In this document: positions 1 through 7,633 of the stretch, piece after piece
Position numbering within the stretch: the first letter of the stretch is position 1
Layout of the letters: every line of letters starts with the position of its first letter
Origin: Actinomycetaceae bacterium
GTDB lineage: Bacteria; Actinomycetota; Actinomycetes; Actinomycetales; Actinomycetaceae
DNA length: 46,789 bases
Direction: 5' to 3'
Assembly: GCA_030524055.1 (NCBI GenBank)
Contig: JAUNHH010000017.1
Location: forward strand, 1-46,789
The notes under the pieces: model-generated
The model's database searches: none
What the model was told of the DNA's origin: nothing
Seen by the model: the letters and a program-made list of their open reading frames with translations, nothing else
Program-made: the position numbers and the translations under genes

Positions 1-58
1 GAATCACCCCCTACCTATAACCACCCCCGCTTACACAGAAAAATTGACAGGCTCTATG
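1..58. mobile_element. Possible second IS terminus
   Basis: The word TTACACAGAAAAATTGACAG lies at 31-50. It resembles terminal repeats of IS256-type elements and sits where the IS481-like frame loses homology, as if a second element had interrupted or deleted it. The partner end is outside the window, so this is only a suggestion. Confidence 0.3.
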
Positions 59-247
59 CGGGCGCCGAGAAAACGGCTCAAGAACAGCAGCTTGGCCCAA
101 CTGCTCGGCGCGGCGACGCAGCTTGTAGAACGTGTGACGACTAATGCCGTACTCCACACAAAACGCGCTCACCGCCCCACGCGGAGCATCATCAGGCCAC
201 TGCGCAATCGCTAAACGGACACGAGGATCAACAGGTTCAACACTCAC
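11..247 (-). pseudogene. IS481-like transposase, N-terminal fragment
   Basis: The 78-residue reading frame starts at a GTG. Its helix-turn-helix region (around residues 10-50) contains AIAQWPDDAPRGAV and EYGISRHTFYKLRRRA, followed by VLEPFSRRPHRA. This is the usual start of IS481-type transposases. Homology stops right after the RRPH motif, and the frame runs into unrelated residues and a stop, so the DDE integrase core is missing. The probable transposon end lies just upstream at 264-336. The remnant cannot be active. Family assignment is from memory of the sequence pattern. Confidence 0.7.
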
Positions 248-263
248 CCACCCATCCCACCCG

Positions 264-336
264 AACTGTCACCACCACACCCCCCACAACTGTCACCGAT
301 GTCCTGACACAGAACTGTCACCCATGTCCTGAGACA
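264..336. repeat. Iterated IS-end repeats (AACTGTCACC)
   Basis: AACTGTCACC occurs at 264-273, 288-297 and 313-322. The last two are each followed by ATGTCCTGAcAC or ATGTCCTGAgAC, ending near TGAGACA. Read on the minus strand this begins TGTCTCAGGACATGGGTGAC, the typical left end of IS481-type elements, and it stands directly upstream of the transposase fragment. It is taken to be the terminal inverted repeat plus subterminal transposase-binding repeats. Confidence 0.6.
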
Positions 337-451
337 TAACAGCGGGGGTATTTGTCCTTAACTATAGGGTTTTGTCCCTAACGCTATGTTTGGGTGGTAA
401 TGCCAGCAGGGGCTTCCAGTGCCTCAGGCGCCCATCTCCATCAGGCAAGTG
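337..451. other. Intergenic gap between IS end and macrodomain gene
   Basis: No gene is recognised here. A short direct repeat, TTTGTCCnTAAC, occurs twice near 350-381. The stretch is downstream of the macrodomain gene, and no convincing terminator hairpin was seen. Confidence 0.4.
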
Positions 452-904
452 TTATTGAGGTGAATAGAGCATGACCTCAATATCAGGCAGGTCTTCTAAA
501 GCGGAGATGATCAACGGGGATACCTCTTCCCAGTCCAAGCCGCCTAGACCGCATCCCAATGCGGGCAGAGCAATCGAAGTGATTGCTCTATCTGTAATGA
601 CCTGACGTAAGTCCTCAAGGCCCGATTGAATGTCTTCAATGCGTGACCTACTGCGCCAATGACCCTTCGTTGGGAAATTAATGATGAGGCGAGGGTTGGT
701 ATCAGTGGGATTAGTCCAGACCCACATCTTACCAAGGGTGACGCGACCAGCTTGAGCAGCGACATGGTAGTCGTGAAACATCTGTGGATAGGCCTTTTTA
801 AATGCCAATGCCAGGCCTTTGCTCATCGTTCCATGAGTATTGACCGCGTTAACAATAGCTTCTACTTGAGCCTGTAATAGGTCTCCTGTAGTTATCGTTA
901 TCAC
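452..904 (-). CDS. DarG-type macrodomain protein (ADP-ribosyl glycohydrolase), stand-alone
   Basis: This 150-residue protein is one macrodomain. It begins with the ADP-ribose loop GDLLQAQVEAIVNAVN, then GTMSKGLALAFKKAYP, INFPTKGHW and ALGCGLGGLDW. The FPTKxHW motif with Lys80 is the signature of the DarG/TARG1 branch, which removes ADP-ribose from DNA bases modified by DarT toxins (family knowledge). The start is a GTG with GAGGAG six bases upstream. No darT lies next to it: the upstream gap runs to carD and the downstream side is IS debris. The protein also lacks the C-terminal extension of long DarG proteins. It is probably an orphan antitoxin or a defence against an incoming DarT. A general ADP-ribosyl hydrolase role is the alternative. 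Confidence 0.82.
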   Translation of the reverse strand: MITITTGDLLQAQVEAIVNAVNTHGTMSKGLALAFKKAYPQMFHDYHVAAQAGRVTLGKMWVWTNPTDTNPRLIINFPTKGHWRSRSRIEDIQSGLEDLRQVITDRAITSIALPALGCGLGGLDWEEVSPLIISALEDLPDIEVMLYSPQ

Positions 905-1020
905 GTTGTTCTCCTCAATCGTCGATGATGTCCCGCTGCTATGGGTATCTGGAAGAGTGCTATATCAATAAAAGGTACTTTGTGGCTGAAGTTCTGGCAC
1001 CAATTTGCGGAGCTAAATGG

Positions 1021-1026
1021 TAGACT
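1021..1026 (+). promoter_or_regulatory. -10 box (TAGACT) for carD
   Basis: TAGACT lies 36 bp before the carD ATG and matches the TAGNCT boxes in front of several other genes here. No clear -35 hexamer was seen. Confidence 0.45.
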
Positions 1027-1062
1027 TAAAGACGCTGAACCCACAACATGCAGGGAGATCAC

Positions 1063-1659
1063 ATGTCCTTCGAGATCGGCCAAACCGTCGTGTATCCGCA
1101 TCACGGCGCTGCCACCATCGAAGAGATTTCCACGCGCACAATTCGTGGGGAAGATAAGACCTATCTGACCCTGCGCGTGAGCCAAGGAGACCTCACTATT
1201 CAGGTCCCCGCAGAAAATGTTGATCTTGTAGGCGTGCGCGATGTCGTTGACGAGGACGGCCTCGAAGAAGTTCTCGCTGTCCTGCGCGCGCCCTATATTG
1301 AAGAACCAACAAATTGGTCTCGTCGATACAAGGCAAATCAAGAAAAAATCGCCACGGGAGACATTGTCAAGGTCTCCGAAGTTGTCCGCGACCTCACCCG
1401 TCGTGACGACCAGAAGAAACTCTCCACTGGCGAAAAACGAATGCTGACAAAAGCCCGTCAGATTCTCACCTCTGAATTGGCGCTTGCACGTGGCATCGAT
1501 AAAGCCGCTGCCGCTATTCGCCTCGATCAAATCCTCGAAGAAGGCCGGGTGGACTTCCCAGATGAGGAAACTGAGGCCGGTGCTGATGTGGAGGACACTC
1601 CTGATCTAGAGGCTGGCGCTGAAACTGAAGCCGCGCCAGAAGACACCCTCGACAGCTAA
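1063..1659 (+). CDS. carD: CarD-family RNA polymerase-binding transcription regulator
   Basis: The 198-residue protein opens with [20 protein letters not shown], the RNA-polymerase-interaction (CarD/TRCF Tudor-like) domain. The helical DNA-binding domain follows (about 70-160), including [13 protein letters not shown] and the [16 protein letters not shown] stretch. The family binds the polymerase beta subunit and stabilises open promoter complexes, mainly at rRNA and housekeeping promoters. The ATG at 1063 was chosen because GGGAG lies five bases ahead; an in-frame ATG at 1048 lacks this. An acidic Glu/Asp/Ala-rich tail (about 163-198) exceeds the usual length of about 160 residues. ispD begins nine bases after the stop, so the two are probably co-transcribed, as in many actinobacteria. 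Confidence 0.95.
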   Translation: MSFEIGQTVVYPHHGAATIEEISTRTIRGEDKTYLTLRVSQGDLTIQVPAENVDLVGVRDVVDEDGLEEVLAVLRAPYIEEPTNWSRRYKANQEKIATGDIVKVSEVVRDLTRRDDQKKLSTGEKRMLTKARQILTSELALARGIDKAAAAIRLDQILEEGRVDFPDEETEAGADVEDTPDLEAGAETEAAPEDTLDS

Positions 1660-1668
1660 CCACAGGCA

Positions 1669-2442
1669 ATGGCTATCGTCGCTGTCCTGACTGCGGCAGG
1701 GTCGGGGACTCGTCTGGGCTGCAGTGGCCCCAAAGCACTCGTTGAGATTGCTGGCATTCCTATGGTGCTCCGCTCTGCCTGCGCTCTGGCGCAGGCAGGA
1801 GTGGAGCGCATTGTTATTACCGCACCGGAAGATGCCCTCGATAATTTCAGTGCACTTTTTCCTGCGAATTGGTTAGGGCAAGCAGATGTCCCAGGGGAGG
1901 GCCCAGATGCAGATTCTGCCCTTGCGCCCCACTGTCAGGTTCGAGTTGTGGCCGGCTCTCGTGAATCCCGCCAGGCATCCGTCTATCGCGGTCTAACTGC
2001 TCTGGCTCCAACAGGCCAGGACACCGTCCTCGTTCATGATGCGGCCCGGCCACTGACTCCTGTTGCCGCGATGCGCCGCGTAATTGACGCCATTGCTGGG
2101 GGCGCTCATGCAGTGATCCCTGCACTGCCTGTCACCGACACGTTGAAACGTGTTGATATTCGCCTTGCCCCCACCACTCCGCTGCCACATGTGGTTGATA
2201 CCCCTGATCGTGCGTCGCTGGTGGCTGTCCAAACACCTCAAGGGTTCCGCGGTGACGTCTTAATGGAAGCCCATGAGCAGGCACAGCATCGAGCTGCCAA
2301 TGAATCCACTGCTGCCACCGACGATGCTGGCCTCGTTGAAGAAATGGGCCAGAGCGTTCATGTTGTTCTTGGCGCCCCGGAATCTCTGAAAATCACCACC
2401 AGCCTTGACCTGGCTCTTGCTCAGCTTCTCGCTGAGTCATGA
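1669..2442 (+). CDS. ispD: 2-C-methyl-D-erythritol 4-phosphate cytidylyltransferase
   Basis: This cytosolic enzyme of the non-mevalonate (MEP) isoprenoid pathway couples CTP to 2-C-methyl-D-erythritol 4-phosphate. The 257-residue sequence shows the N-terminal nucleotide loop AAGSGTRLG...GPKALVEIAG, the VHDAARP motif, PVTDTLKR and QTPQGF, all standard for IspD. It has a short insert around residues 60-80, slightly longer than in E. coli. It follows carD by nine bases with only a weak ribosome site, suggesting translational coupling. ispF, which often adjoins or fuses to ispD, lies 3 kb away on the opposite strand. Confidence 0.95.
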   Translation: MAIVAVLTAAGSGTRLGCSGPKALVEIAGIPMVLRSACALAQAGVERIVITAPEDALDNFSALFPANWLGQADVPGEGPDADSALAPHCQVRVVAGSRESRQASVYRGLTALAPTGQDTVLVHDAARPLTPVAAMRRVIDAIAGGAHAVIPALPVTDTLKRVDIRLAPTTPLPHVVDTPDRASLVAVQTPQGFRGDVLMEAHEQAQHRAANESTAATDDAGLVEEMGQSVHVVLGAPESLKITTSLDLALAQLLAES

Positions 2443-2472
2443 GAATGTGTTAAGGCGCGTATATGCCCGTAG

Positions 2473-2478
2473 TAGGCT
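2473..2478 (+). promoter_or_regulatory. -10 box (TAGGCT) for the MFS gene
   Basis: TAGGCT lies 36 bp ahead of the chosen GTG start. Transcription from here would include the AAGGAG ribosome site at 2503-2508. No convincing -35 was found. Confidence 0.4.
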
Positions 2479-2514
2479 CACCCTGACACAGTGACATCAG
2501 TGAAGGAGTCCCCG

Positions 2515-3900
2515 GTGTCTACTCCCTCAACACCTGCAGCACCCCGCAGCGAAAAACGCCCCCTCCTTACCCGCCAAATCTTTGAGTGGTCCCTGTGGGA
2601 CTGGGGGTCAGCCGCATTTTTCTCAGTGGCAACGACCTTTGTTTTTACCACCTATCTCACCGCAGATGGAAACTTTACTGATGAGGCAACAGCCTCCTCG
2701 CATTTATCTATTGGCCTGACAATCGCTGGCCTGATTATTGCTGTACTCGCCCCTATTACCGGACAGCGCGCTGACCGTCGAGGACATGCTGGCCTACGAC
2801 TAGGCATTTTTACTGGCGCTGTCGTTGCCTGCATGGGGGCAATGTTCTTTGTCTATCCGCAATCCTCCTTTGGGCCAATGACTGCCCTGTGGGTGGGCAT
2901 TATTCTTCTCGGTGTTGGCACAATTTTCGCTGAGTTTGCCTCGGTCAATTACAATGCCATGCTTAACCATATTGCCCATAAAGACGATATGGGAAGAATC
3001 TCCGGTTTAGGCTGGGGAATGGGCTATCTTGGCGGAATTGTCCTGCTCTTAATTGTCTACGTCGGATTTATTTCACCCGATGTTGGCTGGTTTGGTGTGA
3101 CCAGTGAAAATGGCATGAATGTGCGCGTCACTATGCTGGTTTCCGCCCTCTGGTTCGCGCTTTTTGCTGCCCCGGTTATTCTTAACCCGCCAAAGCCAAC
3201 AGCAATTCACGAGGGCGATGTCAAAAGAGAATCCCTGGTCGAATCATATCGACGTCTATGGCGCACTATTGTCGCCCTTTTCCGCGAAGCCCCCCACACA
3301 ATGTTTTTCCTGATTGCCTCAGCGGTTTTCCGTGACGGTATGGCTGGGGTCTTTACCTACGGGGCTATTATCGGTCGAACAGTTTTTGACTTCTCAGCCT
3401 CAGATATTCTGGTCTTTGCCATTGTGGCCAATGTGGTGGCAGGTATAGCAACTGTTGGCTTTGGATTCGTTGACGATATTCTCGGGCCAAAGAAAGTCAT
3501 TATTATTGCCCTGGTTTCCATGATCATCTCTGGAATCGGTATTTTCTTCCTCCATGACCGTGGGCCCATGGTGTTCTGGATTCTTGGCCTCATTCTCTCG
3601 GTCTTTGTGGGCCCAGTTCAATCTGCCTCCCGTTCCCTTCTGGCTCGAATGATTCCCGCTGGCCGTGAAGGCGAAATCTTTGGCCTCTATGCCACCACTG
3701 GCCGCGCTGTCTCATTCCTTGCGCCACTGGCCTATTTGCTGGCCCTCGGCCTTGGCGCCCTCGTCGTTGGCCCTGGTGGATCAGCCACCCACTGGGGAAT
3801 CCTGGGCATTATGGTGGTTCTTGCGATTGGCCTAGCGCTGACCATCCCGGTCAAGGTGGAACAGGCTCATCTGAATCACCTGGAGAAAAAGAACCACTGA
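2515..3900 (+). CDS. MFS transporter, UMF1/Atg22-like family
   Basis: A hydrophobic protein of 461 residues with about 12 predicted membrane segments. It begins EWSLWDWGSAAFFSVATTFVF, the hallmark start of UMF1/Atg22-like permeases. Further family features are ASVNYNAMLNHIA, a central hydrophilic loop (about 220-260) and GPVQSASRSLLARMIP in the second half. Substrate is unknown; relatives are often called vacuolar or amino-acid effluxers. The GTG at 2515 is preferred because AAGGAG lies six bases before it; in-frame GTGs at 2491 and 2500 lack such a site. The gene has its own -10 box and converges on the next gene, with a hairpin at 3906-3923 between them. Confidence 0.85.
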   Translation: MSTPSTPAAPRSEKRPLLTRQIFEWSLWDWGSAAFFSVATTFVFTTYLTADGNFTDEATASSHLSIGLTIAGLIIAVLAPITGQRADRRGHAGLRLGIFTGAVVACMGAMFFVYPQSSFGPMTALWVGIILLGVGTIFAEFASVNYNAMLNHIAHKDDMGRISGLGWGMGYLGGIVLLLIVYVGFISPDVGWFGVTSENGMNVRVTMLVSALWFALFAAPVILNPPKPTAIHEGDVKRESLVESYRRLWRTIVALFREAPHTMFFLIASAVFRDGMAGVFTYGAIIGRTVFDFSASDILVFAIVANVVAGIATVGFGFVDDILGPKKVIIIALVSMIISGIGIFFLHDRGPMVFWILGLILSVFVGPVQSASRSLLARMIPAGREGEIFGLYATTGRAVSFLAPLAYLLALGLGALVVGPGGSATHWGILGIMVVLAIGLALTIPVKVEQAHLNHLEKKNH

Positions 3901-3905
3901 AACCA

Positions 3906-3923
3906 GGTGGAGCTCGCTCCACC
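3906..3923. terminator. Hairpin between convergent genes
   Basis: GGTGGAGC and GCTCCACC form a perfect 8-bp stem around TC, six bases after the MFS stop and eight bases beyond the end of the minus-strand gene. It could stop transcription from both sides. There is no U-run. Confidence 0.55.
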
Positions 3924-3930
3924 CGCGTAG

Positions 3931-5082
3931 TTATCGCAACGCCCCGTGAGCGTTGTCGCTCCTTGAAGGAGTTGTCGGACCATTAATGGTGACGCCAGCT
4001 CCCTCAAGGAGCACTTCACCATCAATATCAATGGGGTGTGTTTTCGCGTGGTGGGGAATCGTTAACGTTGCTTTTCCTGAGGTGGCAATGAAATGGCCTT
4101 TACCCATCACTGCCGTCGAATTTGCACTGACATCAATTTCTGCTGAATCAAGCCCGATAGTGCCACCGGCTGTTAACCCCGAATGATCGCCATCAATATT
4201 ATGTGTCCCACCAGAGAAAATAATATTTGTGCTGGCGAAAATGCCTGACGGTCCGCCATTAATTGCGACCGCGCTATCTGCCGATAACTCCACCCATCCG
4301 CGGCCAGGGTTTTCCGTATTCACCGCGGCAATCCCATCTCCATGGGAAGCAATCGTCAGATCGGCATTGTCAATCTGAATAGAGGAGGTTGATCGTAAAC
4401 CTGCCCCGCCAGCGCTCATCGTCATGGGAATGCCAGCAATAAATAAATCGCCACGAGTAGAAATACCATCGACTTTCGAGCCAGTAGTCAGATCTAAATA
4501 GCCTTTCCCTGTCATTGTCAGATCAGCAGAGGTGACAATTCCGGCGGCCCCATCATCTCCGCCAGTTGTGCGAATAGTGTTATTGCCGGACAGGGCAATG
4601 ACCGCAGAATCGGCATCAATAGTGATGGCAGTAGGGGTGGGTGACGTTAATGCCAAATTATCGAGGAGGAGGACCACATTTTCTCCGCGGGGAGCCGTAA
4701 CGTGGATTTGTCCTTTATGGACCCCGGAAAGACGGTGGACCCCGCCCTCGTGAATGGAAATAGTGCCCTTCCCGATTCCCGCCACGTTGCGTGCTGATTC
4801 AGATGACCACTCTGAGTCGGCAACAACGCGGGCGGGAATATGGGACGAACGAATATCAGCAATCGTGGAAGGAACCCCCTTAAAGGAAGCGCTCGCCGGA
4901 TGTGAGGCGGCCTCATCAACGGGGACGGTGAGGGACTGGGGAGTATTTGACCAGGACACTCCCATTGCGCCTGAAACTGGCCCTACGCTTTGCGATGTAT
5001 CCCCCGCGAAAGCGCAGGAGGAGAGGGCGTAGACGCTAATTGCAGCTGCTGCAATGATCGTCGAATGCAAGCCCCTTCTCAT
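3931..5082 (-). CDS. Secreted carbohydrate-binding beta-helix protein, Cthe_2159-like
   Basis: The 383-residue protein has an N-terminal signal sequence (basic start, then IIAAAAISVYALSSCAFAGD). Cleavage could be after AFA, or LSSC could act as a lipobox and make it a lipoprotein. From about residue 105 it has short beta-strand repeats: GTISIHEGGVHRLSG, GQIHVTAPRGENVVLLLDN, then many rungs ending in Thr/Asp/Asn turns (for example DGISTRGDLFIAG). This matches the Cthe_2159 domain, a calcium-binding parallel beta-helix known to bind acidic polysaccharide. A cell-surface or exported glycan-binding role is inferred. AGGAAGG stands six bases before the ATG. An 11-bp inverted repeat lies in the leader at 5118-5159. 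Confidence 0.72.
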   Translation of the reverse strand: MRRGLHSTIIAAAAISVYALSSCAFAGDTSQSVGPVSGAMGVSWSNTPQSLTVPVDEAASHPASASFKGVPSTIADIRSSHIPARVVADSEWSSESARNVAGIGKGTISIHEGGVHRLSGVHKGQIHVTAPRGENVVLLLDNLALTSPTPTAITIDADSAVIALSGNNTIRTTGGDDGAAGIVTSADLTMTGKGYLDLTTGSKVDGISTRGDLFIAGIPMTMSAGGAGLRSTSSIQIDNADLTIASHGDGIAAVNTENPGRGWVELSADSAVAINGGPSGIFASTNIIFSGGTHNIDGDHSGLTAGGTIGLDSAEIDVSANSTAVMGKGHFIATSGKATLTIPHHAKTHPIDIDGEVLLEGAGVTINGPTTPSRSDNAHGALR

Positions 5083-5402
5083 GGCCAGTCCTTCCTGCGT
5101 GTCATTTACTGCGGCTAACGACCGGATCCTGAGGAGAGAGAGGAGTCAGATCCGGTCGTCAACCACGTAACTATCGTGACTTATTGGCGCTATTGCGCGC
5201 TATGGGGCATACCCCCCATTTTTCCCAGCAGGGGACTCAGGGAAACCCCCTAGGTGCTATGGCCACCTGGCTTAGGTCGAATGGATGATGGGGTGGGGCC
5301 AAAAGTCGGCATGGCACTGCTGGCGTCCTGGAGATTGTGCGCATTGCGGCTGCGGATCAGCTGCGGCGCGCGGCACTCATTAACGCCGTGGTTTCGGAGA
5401 TT
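5083..5402. other. Intergenic region between ispF and the secreted protein gene
   Basis: About 320 bp are free of recognised genes. It holds the inverted repeat 5118-5159 near the start of the secreted-protein gene, and a weak ATGGGG/CCCCAT hairpin near 5199-5220. The part at 5290-5400 has coding-like composition on the plus strand but no recognisable product. Confidence 0.5.
5118..5159. promoter_or_regulatory. 11-bp inverted repeat in the leader of the secreted-protein gene
   Basis: ACGACCGGATC (5118-5128) is perfectly complementary to GATCCGGTCGT (5149-5159), separated by a purine-rich 20-base loop. It lies 36-77 bp upstream of the minus-strand ATG at 5082. It could be an operator or an mRNA leader hairpin; the sequence alone does not decide. 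Confidence 0.5.
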
Positions 5403-5909
5403 TTAGGAGGAAGCCTGAGCAATAAGGGCACTGGCAATAGCAGCCAGACCATCGCCGCGGCCAGTAAATCCAAGGCCGTCAGTTGTTGTTGCGCTGACCT
5501 GCACGGGTGCACCGACAATCTCGCTCATCTGCTGGCAGGCCTCAGGTAGGCGTGCAGCCATTCGGGGCCGCTTCCCAATAACTTGGACCGTAATATTCCC
5601 AATCACCCACCCCTGGGCGGTCACCATCCGCACCACTTCACGTAAAAAGGCTTCCCCGGAGGCACCGCTCCATTCGGGACGGTCAGTGCCAAAAACTGTG
5701 CCCATATCGCCGAGGCCAGCTGCGGCCAGCAACGCATCGCAAGCAGCGTGAGCAGCAACGTCACCATCAGAATGGCCTTCTAAAGCAGGCTCACCTGGCC
5801 AGGGCAGGCAGGCAATCATCAGGGTTTTATCGCACGCCGGGGCGTCGCTAAATGCGTGGACATCCAGGGCTTGGCCAATACGGAAGGGGATGGAAGAAGA
5901 AGCGCTCAT
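5403..5909 (-). CDS. ispF: 2-C-methyl-D-erythritol 2,4-cyclodiphosphate synthase
   Basis: This MEP-pathway cyclase releases CMP and forms the cyclodiphosphate. The 168-residue protein has DVHAF (the zinc ligands Asp and His), [20 protein letters not shown] with the third zinc His, and the C-terminal [20 protein letters not shown], all characteristic of IspF. It is a trimer in other bacteria. The ATG lies six bases after a TAGTCT -10 box with no ribosome site, so the mRNA is probably leaderless. It is transcribed divergently from thrC and separated from ispD, a less common arrangement. Confidence 0.95.
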   Translation of the reverse strand: MSASSSIPFRIGQALDVHAFSDAPACDKTLMIACLPWPGEPALEGHSDGDVAAHAACDALLAAAGLGDMGTVFGTDRPEWSGASGEAFLREVVRMVTAQGWVIGNITVQVIGKRPRMAARLPEACQQMSEIVGAPVQVSATTTDGLGFTGRGDGLAAIASALIAQASS

Positions 5910-5915
5910 AGTCCA

Positions 5916-5921
5916 AGACTA
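5916..5921 (-). promoter_or_regulatory. -10 box (TAGTCT), leaderless ispF
   Basis: On the minus strand TAGTCT is followed by six bases and then the ispF ATG, which would place the transcription start at or next to the start codon. Confidence 0.5.
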
Positions 5922-6023
5922 CGAGGCGTTGGGGCTGGCGCCTATCTGGCGGGGAAGGGGAGAGCAATATGGGGAGGAATATCTACGAGGGCGGACGGCG
6001 CTGTTTTTCGGGGCTTAAGCCGA

Positions 6024-6029
6024 TACGAT
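6024..6029 (+). promoter_or_regulatory. -10 box (TACGAT), leaderless thrC
   Basis: TACGAT is followed by exactly six bases (GCCACT) and the thrC ATG, with no ribosome site between. The same geometry is seen for ispF and cysS. Confidence 0.5.
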
Positions 6030-6035
6030 GCCACT

Positions 6036-7499
6036 ATGCGTTACCACTCCACTCGACGTACTGGCTCTGAGGCTCCTGCGAGTTTCTGCGATATTCTCCT
6101 TGGCGGTTTAGCTCCGGATGGCGGCCTGTATTTACCGCAGGAATATCCTCAGGTGGGGGCCGAGACTTTAGGGCAGTGGCGGCGCATACTGAAAGAATCG
6201 GGATATGCGGCTTTAGCGACGGAGGTTCTGTCGCTCTTTATTGACGATATTCCTCGCGAGGATTTAGCGGGAATTTGTGCGCGGGCCTACCGCACTCCCG
6301 CATTTAGTGATCCTGATATTGTCCCGGTGAGCCGCCTTGAAGACGGCCTATGGTTAGCGCATTTATCCTATGGGCCAACAGCCGCATTTAAAGATATGGC
6401 GATGCAGCTTCTTGGTGAGCTTTTCGAGTATGAACTATCTCGGCGCGGCCAATGGCTGACCATTGTGGGTGCCACCAGTGGCGATACGGGTTCATCTGCG
6501 GAATACGCTTTACGAGGGCGGGGCGGCTTATCGGTTGTCATGCTCACCCCTGCTGGGCGAATGACCGCCTTCCAGCGCGCACAAATGTATTCCCTGATGG
6601 ATGACAATATTATTAATGTCGCTGTCGAGGGCGTTTTTGATGACTGCCAGGACCTAGTCAAAGCCCTCAATATGGATGCTGATTTTAAAGCCCAGTGGCA
6701 TATTGGCGCAGTGAATTCTATTAACTGGGCGCGAGTGGCAGCGCAAATTATTTATTATGTGGCGACGTGGCTACGAATGAGCGAAGAAATTGCCCCAGAA
6801 AACCCCGATAGTGCGCGTATTTCTGTCTGCGTTCCTAGCGGCAACTTTGGCAATATTTGCGCTGCACATATTGCCCGGTCAATGGGGATTCCCCTGGACG
6901 CCCTGATTGTGGCCACAAATGAAAATGACGTTCTCGACGAGTTTTTCCGTAAGGGCATGTATCGGGTGCGTAGTGCCAGCAATACCTATGCGACCTCTTC
7001 GCCGTCAATGGATATTTCTAAGGCCTCCAATTTTGAGCGCTTTATCCACGACCTTCTGGGCGGAGATTCGGCGCGCATTGCTGAGCTCTTTGGTCACACA
7101 CTTAATGCAGAGGGGGCCTTTGACCTCTCTGGCGAGCCAGCTTTTGAGCGTATTGCCCAGGACTATGGTTTCCGATCGGGAACGTCAACTCACCGCAATC
7201 GCTGCGAAGAAATTGCCCGCACCTACCAGACCAGCGGCTATATTCTTGACCCGCATACAGCCGATGGCGTTCATGTAGCGCGGGACTTTATTGACACTAT
7301 CGATACGCCCATTGTGGTGATGGAAACAGCTTTGCCCGTAAAATTTGCGGACACCATTATTGAGGCAATTGGACGTGGCCCTGATATTCCCGAACGTTTC
7401 GCCGGAATTGAAGATCTGCCCCAAAAAGTCGTCGATATGCCCAATAGCGTTGAGGCCCTCAAAGACCTGATTTCTTCTCGGGTACGCCAGGGCGCGTAA
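6036..7499 (+). CDS. thrC: Threonine synthase (long, fungal-type)
   Basis: A PLP enzyme of 487 residues that converts O-phospho-L-homoserine to threonine. MRYHSTR, GLAPDGGLYLP and YGPTAAFKDMAMQLLG are characteristic; Lys119 in the last motif should bind PLP. GATSGDTGSSAEYAL and the VPSGNFGNICA phosphate loop follow. The length fits the longer class found in E. coli and fungi. The ATG at 6036 was chosen because the family starts MRYxSTR and a -10 box ends six bases before it. A longer in-frame frame from 5856 reaches back through the ispF promoter and has no homology. An exact copy of the 13-mer repeat lies inside the gene at 6512. Confidence 0.95.
   Translation: MRYHSTRRTGSEAPASFCDILLGGLAPDGGLYLPQEYPQVGAETLGQWRRILKESGYAALATEVLSLFIDDIPREDLAGICARAYRTPAFSDPDIVPVSRLEDGLWLAHLSYGPTAAFKDMAMQLLGELFEYELSRRGQWLTIVGATSGDTGSSAEYALRGRGGLSVVMLTPAGRMTAFQRAQMYSLMDDNIINVAVEGVFDDCQDLVKALNMDADFKAQWHIGAVNSINWARVAAQIIYYVATWLRMSEEIAPENPDSARISVCVPSGNFGNICAAHIARSMGIPLDALIVATNENDVLDEFFRKGMYRVRSASNTYATSSPSMDISKASNFERFIHDLLGGDSARIAELFGHTLNAEGAFDLSGEPAFERIAQDYGFRSGTSTHRNRCEEIARTYQTSGYILDPHTADGVHVARDFIDTIDTPIVVMETALPVKFADTIIEAIGRGPDIPERFAGIEDLPQKVVDMPNSVEALKDLISSRVRQGA
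6512..6524 (+). repeat. 13-mer ACGAGGGCGGGGC, exact copy
   Basis: Inside thrC, where it encodes part of LRGRGG. See the finding on this repeat. Confidence 0.7.
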
Positions 7500-7621
7500 A
7501 AGGCGCCTAAAGAGCGCAGGATTATTTATTGGGCGCTGCCCCGGCCTCGTCAAGACCTATTCCTGCCCTGTTACACAGGTCCGAAAACGGCCTGGAAATA
7601 GGGCAGGGCGAGGATAGCGAC

Positions 7622-7627
7622 TAGGCT
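7622..7627 (+). promoter_or_regulatory. -10 box (TAGGCT), leaderless cysS
   Basis: TAGGCT, then GGGACT, then the cysS ATG. No ribosome site is present, so the mRNA is probably leaderless. Confidence 0.5.
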
Positions 7628-7633
7628 GGGACT

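Noticed and set aside
901-1530. 209-residue minus-strand frame opposite carD
   Set aside because: It is fully antisense to a well-supported gene and has no recognisable domain; a composition shadow.
5290-5402. Possible gene fragment on the plus strand (RIAAADQLRRAALINAVV)
   Set aside because: Coding-like composition, but no start, ribosome site or recognisable family, and the frame runs antisense into ispF.
7500-7633. Riboswitch or T-box leader for cysS
   Set aside because: A -10 box ends six bases before the ATG, leaving no room for a leader, and no T-box or specifier motifs were seen.
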